A stretch of 64,000 nt of DNA from CAZMZF01 sp964570765. GTDB taxonomy: Bacteria; Zixibacteria; MSB-5A5; RBG-16-43-9. Below the pieces are notes generated by a model. That model was not told the DNA's origin. It was given only the letters and a program-made list of their open reading frames with translations, and ran no database searches. Positions within the stretch are counted from its first letter, which is position 1, and the number at the start of each line of letters is the position of its first letter. Below are positions 23,241 to 31,684 of this stretch, in pieces. The translations under genes were made by a program, and so were the position numbers. The stretch spans positions 18,728 through 82,727 of the forward strand of contig CAZMZF010000011.1 of the NCBI GenBank assembly GCA_964570765.1, written 5' to 3'.

Positions 23241-25700
23241 TCAAAGAAAATTTAATTGCACAGAGCCCTTAGGGTTAGCTTTGGGGATTCTATAAAGGTT
23301 TTCTATATGTGAAGGCTCTATTCCTTTTTTTCTTTTATTGTCTTCAAAAATTGTTTCAAGAGCATGATATAATATAAATTTCCAATTATACTTAGTTATT
23401 TGTTCTTGTAAGATAGGTTCCTGTAATCGTCTATTCAATAACCTCTCTCTTTCATTTGGAATAATGATTACTCTTTTCACATCTAGGTTTGGTATACTTG
23501 TGCCTCTTATTATTGCTTCTGTTATACCCGTTGTATTCTCGACTTCAAATTCCCAATACACTTTACCCTGCTTATACCATATGCAATCAATATTTTTTAC
23601 TCTATCCAATCTTTCCGGTAAGATATTAACTAATTTAAAATCTTTTTCATCACATAAATCTGCTAATTTTTCTCCATCGTAAGTTTCGTTTTGCTCTTTT
23701 AAACCGACCCAGATTTTAAACCCCATTTTTTTACCAAGAACTGCCAGGTAATATATAAACTTACCATGCTCCTTCGCACGTCGGACTACACTTTGCCGTA
23801 ATCTCCACTTTCCATCTGAGGTCTTCTCAGCATATTCACCTAAAATATCCTTCACATTCTGAGTATCTGGCGTTAGAGCATTAGGAAAATTAATAAGTAT
23901 CTCTTGTAAAGCATCATCGAAAGTCACTTTAATTTGTCGATTCAAAACATTTATTACAGCCTTTTCTACTCTTTCGCGTAAAGGAATTTTTTCTAAATGC
24001 GGAACACTCGAAGGATCTTTAAACCACCATTCATACCCTTTGATTTTACTTCTTTCATCTTTGACCGGGATTAATACAAACTCCTTATCAAGATGTTCTT
24101 TAAGGATCTGGTCAAATTTTCTTTGCCCAGCAAGCAGAACTCCATGTTGGTTTAGAACAGGATATATACCATTTAAAATATATGTATAAGCTGTAGGCTC
24201 ACCTCTCTCTGCAATTATTTTTGTAGTAGTATTTACTACTACTTTCTCATACAGCTCGACGCTGGCATTATTATTCTCTTGGATCTCCATCCGTTTCTCA
24301 GGTTTTCTGAATCTCAAATAATAATCACCTACAGCGCTTCCGTAAGGCCTTAATAAGGCAAGATTGGAGGCTCTTGCAGGCGGCTGGTATATAATTTTCT
24401 CTAAGTTAAATCCGGCTAAGACAATGGCTTGAATAATGCTATTAAAAATCTTAATGTCAGTACTATGGAATGTAACTGTGAGATATTTCGCGGGTTTTAA
24501 GACTTCATAGATTCTAGAGAAGGCCGCATAAAGCATTTTATGATAATATTCAAAATCCTTTTTTTGCCATTTGTTTATTGTTATCTCGTCTCCAAACTCT
24601 AATTCAAAATCTTCATCCTTAGGACCTTTTAACCAAGAAGTCCATAATACGCTTAATTCAAAATATTGAATAGCTCCTCCATAAGGGGGATCGGTAAAAC
24701 AATAATCTATACTTCCCTTTGGAATGTATTCATCAAGTTCCAAGGCAGATTTTGTAAGTAAAAAGATATTTCTGTCCTTCTTAAGTTCTGCAAAGTTTTT
24801 TGCTTCCTTATATACTCGTATAACTTCTTGAGAATCTGATTTCCCCCTTAGAATACCTTGTCTTCCCTCAATTGAGCTTTCAAATAAATTCCAAACATTT
24901 GATTCCATATATAAAGGAGGCACCCAAAAACTATTCATAGCCCAGAATGAACTAAATTGTCTACTCGGTCTAACAGGTGTTAATTTGCTGGCTAAATGAA
25001 GTATAGAGCTAAAGGAAAAAAGAAAGATATCTTTCATTTTTCTTGATTTAATCTTACTTATTTGATTAAATAAAATAGAAAGTGCTAAAAGATTTCTTTT
25101 AGTAAACAAATCTGCTATGGATTCGCCGGCTTTTCTCGCCTGATTAAATGTTATACCTTTTGGAAACTGGTATTTTGGATACCAAAATTTTATTCGTTGA
25201 CCTTCAACTTCTGAATATTTCTTGAAATCTTCTTTTCTCGGTTTTTTCGAACCTTTTAAACCACATTTTGGGCACTCAAACATTATTCTGCTGATTTTAT
25301 TCTTATTCCAATGACAACAGATTATTGTTACTGCATTCTTACACTTTGGACATGAGGTAGCATATAATACATCAATCTGGTGTTTTATATTTTTTCTAAT
25401 ATGCTCGTATGTAGCTTCTATCTCTCGGAGATCAGTTGGCTGAGATGTCATCTTAGTTATGAAAATAGCCATTGGATCTAAATCTATAGCTACAGCTTTT
25501 CTATTTAATCTCAGAGACTCAATAGCAGTTACACCTGAACCAACAAAAGGGTCTAAAACAATGTCTCCTTTTTTGGAATATGTTTTGATATATTCCGCAA
25601 CCACATTATGTGGTTTTCTCGCCCACCACTTATGCATCAAGTACATTGGAGTATGGGCTTTAGAAACTAAAGCATGATTTATTTGTTGTACTTCAGACAT
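23241..25700 (-). CDS. Site-specific DNA methyltransferase with C-terminal nuclease-like region
   Basis: An 819-residue protein. The N-terminus has MHKWWARKPHNVVAEYI and SAM motif I DPFVGSGVTAIESL. A zinc-ribbon-like insert follows (CPKCKNAVTIICC ... FECPKCGLKG, about residues 107-140), and the catalytic motif IV is TDPPYGGAIQYFELS, as in amino-methyltransferases (N6-A or N4-C). The C-terminal ~150 residues contain KNIDCIWYKQGKVYWEFEVE, an Asp then E-x-E spacing reminiscent of PD-(D/E)xK nucleases, followed by NTTGITEAIIRG. That part could be an endonuclease or a degenerate recognition domain. No separate restriction gene is adjacent. The AT-rich composition suggests acquisition. Confidence 0.85.
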   Translation of the reverse strand: MSEVQQINHALVSKAHTPMYLMHKWWARKPHNVVAEYIKTYSKKGDIVLDPFVGSGVTAIESLRLNRKAVAIDLDPMAIFITKMTSQPTDLREIEATYEHIRKNIKHQIDVLYATSCPKCKNAVTIICCHWNKNKISRIMFECPKCGLKGSKKPRKEDFKKYSEVEGQRIKFWYPKYQFPKGITFNQARKAGESIADLFTKRNLLALSILFNQISKIKSRKMKDIFLFSFSSILHLASKLTPVRPSRQFSSFWAMNSFWVPPLYMESNVWNLFESSIEGRQGILRGKSDSQEVIRVYKEAKNFAELKKDRNIFLLTKSALELDEYIPKGSIDYCFTDPPYGGAIQYFELSVLWTSWLKGPKDEDFELEFGDEITINKWQKKDFEYYHKMLYAAFSRIYEVLKPAKYLTVTFHSTDIKIFNSIIQAIVLAGFNLEKIIYQPPARASNLALLRPYGSAVGDYYLRFRKPEKRMEIQENNNASVELYEKVVVNTTTKIIAERGEPTAYTYILNGIYPVLNQHGVLLAGQRKFDQILKEHLDKEFVLIPVKDERSKIKGYEWWFKDPSSVPHLEKIPLRERVEKAVINVLNRQIKVTFDDALQEILINFPNALTPDTQNVKDILGEYAEKTSDGKWRLRQSVVRRAKEHGKFIYYLAVLGKKMGFKIWVGLKEQNETYDGEKLADLCDEKDFKLVNILPERLDRVKNIDCIWYKQGKVYWEFEVENTTGITEAIIRGTSIPNLDVKRVIIIPNERERLLNRRLQEPILQEQITKYNWKFILYHALETIFEDNKRKKGIEPSHIENLYRIPKANPKGSVQLNFL

Positions 25701-25729
25701 AATCTACTCAATCTGGAGCCTATTATCCC

Positions 25730-26418
25730 CTACATCAAATTCCTTTCCCTCAAACTCACATAACTTTCATTTCCGATGATTATATGATCCAAGACATCTA
25801 TCTCCATTAATTTCCCGACCTCTACTATTTTGCGAGTAACTTTCAGGTCATTTTCAGAAGGGTCCGGGTCGCCAGAGGGATGATTATGTGCTAAAATCAA
25901 AGCAGCAGCCCCATATTCGATTGCCGGGCGAAAAACCTCTCTGGGTTGAACTATATTAAAAGTCAAACTGCCGATGGAGATAACCTCATCGTGGATTAAG
26001 CGATTTCTGATATTTAAGTATAATCCCCGGAAATGTTCCTTCTGCAGTTTTCTCATCTCCTCTAAATATTTATACACATCCTCGGTGTCCTTATAGTTGG
26101 AATTCTACCTTTATCCTCAAGGAAAAATCTCCTGCCCAGTTCAAACACAGCCACTATCTGGCAGGCTTTTACCTGAGGAATCCCTAAGGTATTCATCAGC
26201 CTGCCTACATCTTTTTCCTGGGCAATCGCTTTTGAGCCATAGTCTTTGATTATCCTCTCAGATAGCTCGATTACATTTAAGCCCTTATACCCGGTGTTCA
26301 AAATAATAGAAAGAAGCTCACTATTCCTCAGAACATCCGGACCATATTTTATTAACTTTTCCCTGGGCTTCTGATCCTCGGGTAGCTCTTTTATTCTGAT
26401 CTGATAATTATCTTCCAT
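25730..26418 (-). pseudogene. radC: RadC/JAB-domain DNA repair-like protein, split by a one-base frameshift
   Basis: Two adjoining frames make one RadC. The upstream frame (26418 to about 26085) has the HhH/UPF0758 N-terminal domain (LPEDQKPREKLIKYGPDVLR, LGIPQVKACQIVAVFELGRR). The downstream frame (about 26085 to 25730) has the JAB1/MPN metalloprotease domain with the metal motif HNHPSGDPDPSENDLK. The join is at ACACCGAGGATG (minus strand, about 26076-26088); adding one G restores Thr-Pro-Glu-Asp-Val-Tyr. It may be a true mutation or an assembly error. RadC function is unresolved; the family is frequent on mobile DNA. Confidence 0.88.
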
Positions 26419-26910
26419 GACTATATCTTCTAATGCAAAGCTTCAACAAAGTTAATAAATAATTTGGGAAAAGGAAAGAAAAAAATCATTCACAGCAGAT
26501 AAAACTGATTAAGCTGATTTTTCGAGCGGATTATCTGCTTAATTAAACTAATCAGCTGTGAGGAATTTTTAGTTATAGGGAGGGGCTTGTTCCCTCCCGA
26601 AATTTGGGAGTTCCCAAGGAACTCCACTACAAAACTTGTTGTCACATTGTAGTTACCCAATTCATTGGGTAATTTATTTTCGGTAGGTCGGACATTCCTA
26701 TCTGACCCTGGCGAACAGACAAGAATGTCTGTTCTACCAGTTTTTGCTCGATGAATTGAGCAACTACAAAACATCCATCCGTTGCCATCCTAGAAACGGA
26801 GACTACGTCTGGCGTAGCCACCGTAGTCTAGGACAGGAGTTGTAACGCTACAGTCATTTTATTTTTTATTCGTTATTCAAAATTCGTCATCGGTCATTTA
26901 GTTTAAGATT
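26419..26910. repeat. Nest of REP-like palindromes between radC and the riboswitch promoter
   Basis: At least six palindromes occur in about 400 bases. CACAGCAGAT...CAGCTGTG spans 26491-26560. GGAGTTCCCAAGGAACTCC is at 26607-26625, and its ACTAC tail ends at 26630. TACCCAATTCATTGGGTA is at 26654-26671. GAACAGAC...GTCTGTTC with TACC is at 26713-26738. TTGCTCGATGAATTGAGCAA with CTAC is at 26744-26767. An inverted copy of the CCTACGGTGGCTACG family lies at 26791-26836. I see no gene here. Confidence 0.8.
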
Positions 26911-26914
26911 TATA

Positions 26915-26942
26915 TTGACAATCTTTTACTACCTCATATATT
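26915..26942 (+). promoter_or_regulatory. Sigma-70-like promoter of the riboswitch operon
   Basis: TTGACA (26915-26920), 16-base spacer, TATATT (26937-26942). It places the transcription start a few bases before the riboswitch fold. Confidence 0.7.
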
Positions 26943-26949
26943 CAATCTT

Positions 26950-27090
26950 CAATAAATCGCCTAACCCCGCTTAGGCGGGGGCGGAGGAACCATAAAATTC
27001 TAGGGCGAATTTTTCCTAAATGGGAGATAGGGTTAACTCTTGACCCGAGCCTTTAAGCTAACTCCGCAGGCGTAAAGAGAGGAGTGAAGA
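26950..27090 (+). promoter_or_regulatory. c-di-AMP riboswitch (ydaO-yuaA class)
   Basis: The sequence matches the ydaO consensus in order: TCGCCTAACCCCGC-TTA-GGCGGGG, then GGAGGAACCA, TAGGGCGAATTTTTCCTA, GATAGGGTTAACTCTTGACC, CCCGAGCC, AGCTAACTCCGCAGGCG and the closing AGAGAGGAG. The class binds c-di-AMP and usually turns genes off. Here it precedes an APC permease and RCK proteins, and the class name comes from ydaO (kimA), itself an APC-family potassium importer. An intrinsic terminator follows immediately, which fits transcriptional control. Identification is by conserved blocks seen by eye; a covariance-model search was not run. Confidence 0.9.
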
Positions 27091-27102
27091 TCTGAATAGT
27101 AT

Positions 27103-27132
27103 AGACCACTGGGTTTTCATTGGTCTTTTTTC
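27103..27132 (+). terminator. Terminator of the c-di-AMP riboswitch expression platform
   Basis: AGACCA (27103-27108) pairs with TGGTCT (27121-27126) around a 12-base loop and runs into a T tract (27126-27132). It lies right after the aptamer and about 145 bases before the permease start, as expected for a ligand-controlled terminator. Confidence 0.75.
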
Positions 27133-27195
27133 TTTGATTATATTTTTTCATTGTAGTTGTCTAATTTATGGGGCTATTTAAACTGCTGGAATTGA

Positions 27196-27226
27196 GGACA
27201 GAATCCGCCTGAGGCGGATTCTGTCC
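27196..27226. repeat. Long perfect palindrome before the APC permease
   Basis: GGACAGAATCCGCCT-G and its complement form an approximately 31-base palindrome, followed by CTAC. A related, imperfect copy is at 15248-15275. A second palindrome (GCTCCGATGAATCGAGC at about 27235-27251, then AACTACC) follows. Confidence 0.8.
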
Positions 27227-27277
27227 CTACAGAGCTCCGATGAATCGAGCAACTACCTTTTAATGATTTAGAAAGAG

Positions 27278-28843
27278 ATGGAGCAGGTTCAGACAAAAGA
27301 AAAAATAGAGCTTCGACGGGATGTTTCGGTCTGGGGTTCATTTACCTGGGGATATGCGGATGTGGGCGCAGATATCTATGTGGCATTAGGCCTGGTTATG
27401 GCTTATGCGCAAGGGGCTGCCAGCCTGGTCTTTGCCTTAGCCGGGATTGTTTATATAATGATCGGGCTTGCCTATACTGAGCTTGCCTCCGCCTATCCTG
27501 TAGCAGGAGGAGGTCCTTACTTCACCTTAAGAGGCTTAGGGGATTTCTGGGGATTTGTAGGGGGATCAGCTCTGCTTTTAGATTACACCATAGATATTGC
27601 TCTCTTCGCAGTTGGTTCAGCCGGTTATATTAACTTTTTTATGCCTTATCTGCTGGGAAGAAGTATTGAGAGTTTCGCCATCACTTTAGGTCCACTGCAT
27701 AATATAAACCCGGTCTGGTGTCTGGAAACCCTTGTCCTCATTGGGATTTTGATCCTGGTAAATATTAGGGGTATAAGGGAATCATCCCTTTTGAATTCGA
27801 TAATAGGAGCAGTTGATCTTTTAGCTGAAGGGAGTATCATAATTTTTGGCTTTCTGTTTGCCTGGAAGCCTGAACTTCTTGCCCATCAATGGCATACTCA
27901 GTTCCCAACGCTACATAATTTTATGTATGGCTCTTCTCTGGCAATCATCTCCTTTGTCGGTTTAGAGTCGATCTCTCAGGCAGCTCAGGAAACCAAAAGG
28001 CCAGCTACTATAATCCCTCGCACTTCTCTAACTTTAATCTTGACCGTCTTCATCTTCGCAGTATCCTTCTCTACTCTGGGTTTAGGAGTATTGCCCTGGC
28101 AGGTTTTTGCAGACCATATAGGGGATCCTGTGGCTAAACTTGCCAGCACTATTCCATATATCGGATTAATCGCTGGACCTTTTGCTGCCATCTTAGGTGC
28201 TACTATCCTTTTTATCTCTTCCAATGCTGGAGTTATGGGAGCCTCAAGGTTAACTTATTCTTTGAGCCAGTTCGGGATAATCAGTCCCTGGTTTTATTCA
28301 GTTCATCCGAAATTTCACACCCCGGTGAGGACTATAGTTATTTTTTCTATGGTCGCAGTGCTCCAAACTATTTTATCGTTTCTAACTCCTAAAGCTATGG
28401 ATACTTTAGGGAATATGTATGCCTTCGGTGCTACCTTAGGGTACACTTTAGTCTTTATCGCTTTGATAAAACTCAGGTTCTCAGATCCTTACACTCCCAG
28501 ACCTTATAAGATGCCTCTAAATTTAAAATTAAATTATAAGGGAAGAAAAGTCTATTTTCCTATACTTGGAGTTATCGGGATGTTAGGCGTGGCTACTATT
28601 CTTTTTGAGGTAATCCTGACTCATACTATTGGAAGAATAGCAGGCCCTTCCTGGGTTTTATTGTGTTTTATCTATTATGCCTGGTATAGGAAAAAAGAAG
28701 GACTTCCCCTATTTAAAAGCATCAAACATAACTGGGAGAAAGAGCAGATAGAGGTTTTAACCTCAGCCGAAGAATTTGATTCATTAGAACAGTATAAGAA
28801 TGCTTTGGCTGAAAGGGATAAAAAGAGAATGGGGATAAAATGA
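27278..28843 (+). CDS. APC-superfamily permease under c-di-AMP riboswitch control (candidate potassium importer, KimA-like)
   Basis: A 521-residue transporter with about 12 membrane helices. APC-fold hallmarks include YADVGADIYVALGLVMAYAQ, the GGGPYFTLRGLGDFWGF loop and SFVGLESISQAAQETKRP, with a cytosolic tail after about residue 465. It could be annotated as an amino acid permease. The riboswitch upstream and two RCK-type regulators downstream point instead to potassium, by analogy with Bacillus KimA; that is inference. The start ATG at 27278 has only a weak GAAAGAG site. Its stop overlaps the next gene by 4 bases. Confidence 0.88.
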   Translation: MEQVQTKEKIELRRDVSVWGSFTWGYADVGADIYVALGLVMAYAQGAASLVFALAGIVYIMIGLAYTELASAYPVAGGGPYFTLRGLGDFWGFVGGSALLLDYTIDIALFAVGSAGYINFFMPYLLGRSIESFAITLGPLHNINPVWCLETLVLIGILILVNIRGIRESSLLNSIIGAVDLLAEGSIIIFGFLFAWKPELLAHQWHTQFPTLHNFMYGSSLAIISFVGLESISQAAQETKRPATIIPRTSLTLILTVFIFAVSFSTLGLGVLPWQVFADHIGDPVAKLASTIPYIGLIAGPFAAILGATILFISSNAGVMGASRLTYSLSQFGIISPWFYSVHPKFHTPVRTIVIFSMVAVLQTILSFLTPKAMDTLGNMYAFGATLGYTLVFIALIKLRFSDPYTPRPYKMPLNLKLNYKGRKVYFPILGVIGMLGVATILFEVILTHTIGRIAGPSWVLLCFIYYAWYRKKEGLPLFKSIKHNWEKEQIEVLTSAEEFDSLEQYKNALAERDKKRMGIK

Positions 28844-29061
28844 AAAGCCTATCCTTAAATTCATCTAAAAATTTAACCCGTCTGGACTATTACCAGATTA
28901 TAACCAGCATACTGATGACCGTTTTGGGCGGGATAATTCTTCTGAGAACTTTTACCTTTGGCATTTTTATCCCTTCAATTTTAGTGGGTGGGGGTCTTTT
29001 GGGTTTAGGGATTTATAGATTGAGCTTTATCTACAAATATCTAAAGGAAAGAAAAAGTTAA
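28840..29061 (+). CDS. Small two-helix membrane protein
   Basis: A 73-residue protein with two hydrophobic segments (ITSILMTVLGGIILLRTF and FIPSILVGGGLLGLGIY) and a Lys/Arg-rich end. Family not recognised. It overlaps the permease stop by 4 bases and the next start by 1 base, so it is translationally coupled within the permease operon and may be an accessory subunit. A protein of like size and layout is encoded at 54908-55132. Confidence 0.7.
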   Translation: MKSLSLNSSKNLTRLDYYQIITSILMTVLGGIILLRTFTFGIFIPSILVGGGLLGLGIYRLSFIYKYLKERKS

Positions 29062-29624
29062 TGCAAGTTCAAGTCTCTTTATTGGGAATAGTAATCGCTA
29101 TAGCTTTCTTCCTTTCTATGGGCGGGATTCTGTGGTGGATGCTTCATCCTCCACCTCAGATAAAGCCAGAGGTAGCTAAGGCTCGCAGGTCAGTTGAGGC
29201 CTTGAAAAGGATTCTGGTCCCTACTTCCGGGATGCCTTATTCTGAAAGAGGGATTGAGCTTGCCTGTCGGTTGGGGGTGGAACATCAGGCAGAGATCGTA
29301 TTGACCTATGTTATAGAGATCCCTCGTACATTACCTTTGGATGCGCCTATGCCTGAGGCTGAGGAGAAAGCTAATCAGGCTCTGAATCGCGGAAAAGAGA
29401 TTGTAAAGCTTCATAATCTTTCTCCAGTTCCCCTAATTGAAAGGGCGCGGGAAGCAGGGGAGGGGATAATACGAGCAGCCAAGGATAATCAGGTAGATGC
29501 AATCGTTTTAGGTATGCGTACTGATTTACGGGGTGTTCAAGCACTCTGGGGAAGGACAACTGATATCTTGATCCGAAAAGCTCCGTGTGAAGTTATTTTA
29601 GATAAACTTCCAGAAGGAAGTTGA
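29061..29624 (+). CDS. Membrane-anchored universal stress protein (UspA domain)
   Basis: A 187-residue protein. Residues about 5-27 form a membrane helix (LLGIVIAIAFFLSMGGILWW), then a UspA domain from about 48: KRILVPTSGMPYSERGIELA near its start and VDAIVLGMRTDLRGVQALWG with the nucleotide-binding glycines near its end, closing with APCEVIL. UspA domains bind ATP or AMP, and in osmolyte and potassium systems they can sense c-di-AMP or nucleotides. The start overlaps the stop of the preceding gene. Its presence between a permease and RCK proteins suggests a regulatory or gating role. Confidence 0.85.
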   Translation: MQVQVSLLGIVIAIAFFLSMGGILWWMLHPPPQIKPEVAKARRSVEALKRILVPTSGMPYSERGIELACRLGVEHQAEIVLTYVIEIPRTLPLDAPMPEAEEKANQALNRGKEIVKLHNLSPVPLIERAREAGEGIIRAAKDNQVDAIVLGMRTDLRGVQALWGRTTDILIRKAPCEVILDKLPEGS

Positions 29625-29647
29625 TTCATTTGGATAAGGAGTAAAAT

Positions 29648-30055
29648 ATGAAAGTGGTAATTTTAGGATGTAGTCTGGTGGGCTCATTGCTGGCCAATCA
29701 GCTTATGGCAAAGGGGGATGAGGTTTCCGTTGTAGACCAGAACCCAAGCTCGTTTAAAAGACTGGATAGAGAGTTCATGGGTAAAACCATCTTAGGGATA
29801 GGGATAGATGAGGAGGCTTTAAAAAGTGCTGGGATAGAAAAAGCTGAAGCCTTTATTGCCGTGACCAATGACGATAATACTAATCTAATGGCAGCTCAAC
29901 TGGTGAGAGAAAAATTCAAAACCCCTAAGATATTATTAAGAGTTTACGATTCCAAAAGGGCTCAGGCTTTTAGAGAATTAGGTTTAAATATAATCTGTCC
30001 AACCATAGATTCAACTGAAAAAATTAAAAGTCTTCTTTTAGAAAACCTTGAATGA
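29648..30055 (+). CDS. RCK_N (TrkA-N) domain protein, short form
   Basis: A 135-residue Rossmann-fold protein: GCSLVGSLLANQL (dinucleotide-binding glycines), VVDQNPSSFKRL, GIGIDEEALKSAGIEKAEAF and AVTNDDNTNLMAAQ match the TrkA-N domain of potassium channel regulators. No RCK_C domain is present. A ribosome site (AAGGAG, 29635-29640) precedes the ATG. It is followed by a full-length RCK protein, so the two may pair as a heteromeric gating ring. Confidence 0.88.
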   Translation: MKVVILGCSLVGSLLANQLMAKGDEVSVVDQNPSSFKRLDREFMGKTILGIGIDEEALKSAGIEKAEAFIAVTNDDNTNLMAAQLVREKFKTPKILLRVYDSKRAQAFRELGLNIICPTIDSTEKIKSLLLENLE

Positions 30056-30079
30056 TATCTAAAGGTAGGTGAAATCAAG

Positions 30080-30733
30080 ATGTATGTTATCATAGTAGGT
30101 GGAGGTCAGGTAGGTCATAGTCTTGCCCGGATGCTTATCTCAGAGAAATATGAGATATTGCTGGTGGAAAAAGATCCAGCCAGATATAGTAAACTCTCAG
30201 AGGAATTAGGGGAACAAGTGATCTTAGGAGATGGGACTGAGCTTGGCACTCTGATGGATATGGGGGTCAATCGGGCGGATGTATTAGTGGCTGTAACTGG
30301 TACAGATCAGGATAATTTGATCATCTGCCAGATGGCTAAAATATTATATATTATACCCAGGACCATTGCCCGGGTGAATGACCCAAAAAATGAGGAGGTC
30401 TTTCAAACTTTAGGGGTGGATGCAACTGTTTCTGCAACCAGGATAATCGGCTCGCTAATCGAGGAGAAGATCGATGCCGGAATGTTTATCCCTCTTTTAG
30501 CCTTAAAAGGAGGTGAAGTTGAAATCTTCCAGACCCAGTTATCTTCGGATTCTCCTTTAATCGATAAGAAAATTTCCAAACTAACCCTTCCTCAGGATTG
30601 TATAATTATAGCGGCCTTAAGGGAGAACCAGATAATCATCCCTAAAGGGGATACAATCCTTAAGGAAAATGATACCATAATCACCTTAGTGGGAAAAGAA
30701 GCCAAGGATACCTTTAAAAAACTTTTCTTGTAA
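30080..30733 (+). CDS. TrkA-family potassium transport regulator (RCK_N + RCK_C)
   Basis: A 217-residue protein with an N-terminal RCK_N domain (IIVGGGQVGHSLARMLI, LVEKDPARYSKL, LGDGTELGTLMDMGV, AVTGTDQDNLIICQM) and, from about residue 135, an RCK_C domain (PLIDKKISKLTLPQDCII ... PKGDTILKENDTII). The domain order equals KtrA/TrkA. RCK_C is the c-di-AMP-binding domain in KtrA-type proteins, which would give a second, protein-level input of the same ligand as the riboswitch; this is inference. It ends the riboswitch operon, or the operon continues to the OmpH gene 44 bases on. Confidence 0.92.
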   Translation: MYVIIVGGGQVGHSLARMLISEKYEILLVEKDPARYSKLSEELGEQVILGDGTELGTLMDMGVNRADVLVAVTGTDQDNLIICQMAKILYIIPRTIARVNDPKNEEVFQTLGVDATVSATRIIGSLIEEKIDAGMFIPLLALKGGEVEIFQTQLSSDSPLIDKKISKLTLPQDCIIIAALRENQIIIPKGDTILKENDTIITLVGKEAKDTFKKLFL

Positions 30734-30776
30734 ATAAAGATAAAAAACATATATTAGCACAGGAAAAAGGAGGATT

Positions 30777-31319
30777 TTGATGTTAAAAAAAGTGATATGT
30801 CTTTTCGGGTTTTTGCTTTTAGTGTCAGTTCCTTTATCTAAAGCACTTCTAGCTCAGCAACCCAAGATTGGTTATGTGGATGTGGAAAGGCTTAAAGTAG
30901 AATATAAGGAGTTTCAGGATGCTCAGGAGAGGTTCAACCGGCAATTAGCTATATGGCAGAGCCAGGCGGATACTATGCAAAAAGAGGTTGCGGTTTTGCA
31001 GGATGAGTTAGAAAGACAGGGTTCACTTTTGACTGAAGCCAAGAGAAAAGAAAAACAACAGCAGATTATAGCCAAACAAAAGCAATATCAGGAGTTCGCT
31101 ACCAAGATATTAGGACCTGAAGGTGAAGCCGCCAGAAGGGAAAGGGAGCTTTCCAAACCCCTTATAGATAAGATCAATGCGGTTATCCAGTTAGTGGCAA
31201 TCCGAGATGGCTATTCCTTGATTTTAGATTCATCTGGAGGTAATGTGCTCTATGCTAAAGAGGATATGGATTTGACTGCGGTAATTTTAGAAGAATTGAA
31301 TAAAAGCAAGACCAAATAA
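30777..31319 (+). CDS. OmpH/Skp-family periplasmic chaperone
   Basis: A 180-residue secreted protein. The N-terminal signal peptide (VICLFGFLLLVSVPLSKALL, residues ~6-25) is followed by IGYVDVERLKVEYKEFQDA, the usual OmpH start, then a long coiled-coil region (QADTMQKEVAVLQDELERQG, EAKRKEKQQQIIAKQKQYQE) and a compact end (VAIRDGYSLILDSSGGNVLY). Skp-type chaperones carry outer-membrane proteins through the periplasm, which supports a Gram-negative envelope. A strong GGAGG site (30769-30773) precedes the start. Confidence 0.9.
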   Translation: MMLKKVICLFGFLLLVSVPLSKALLAQQPKIGYVDVERLKVEYKEFQDAQERFNRQLAIWQSQADTMQKEVAVLQDELERQGSLLTEAKRKEKQQQIIAKQKQYQEFATKILGPEGEAARRERELSKPLIDKINAVIQLVAIRDGYSLILDSSGGNVLYAKEDMDLTAVILEELNKSKTK

Positions 31320-31684
31320 ATGTTTTTTGTTCCGTCAGATTTTGAACCTGATAAGAGATCAAAAAGTTCGCTTTTTCAACCAATGACAAGGTTATATTGT
31401 GGTATAATCTTCTAAACGCATATAGATCAATGAACTTTATTCTTCAGAGTGTAGTTGGAGTTAGCATATATATTGTCGATACTGAAAATAAAGAAGGATA
31501 ATCTTGACAAATTGTTTTTTTACATATAATTTAGATAAGTTGCTGAGACTAATATTTTATTAAATATTATTATTACTGATTAGTATACATTTTAGCGAAG
31601 AATAGCTGAATTTGAAAAGTTGATTCAGATCAAACCAGTTGAAATGACTCACTTTTATTGGCACACTTAAAAAAGATACCACTA
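31320..31684. other. AT-rich gap upstream of the TIGR04255 cassette
   Basis: About 365 bases without a credible gene or a member of the main repeat families. Two promoter-like stretches are visible: GGTTATATTGTGGTATAAT at about 31388-31406 and the TTGACA...TATAAT pair at 31504-31530. Confidence 0.6.
31504..31530 (+). promoter_or_regulatory. Promoter candidate for the TIGR04255 cassette
   Basis: TTGACA (31504-31509) and TATAAT (31525-31530), both perfect, with a short 15-base spacer. Confidence 0.5.

Noticed and set aside
26490..26774. 94-residue minus-strand frame
   Set aside because: Built entirely from REP-like palindromes; no ribosome site.
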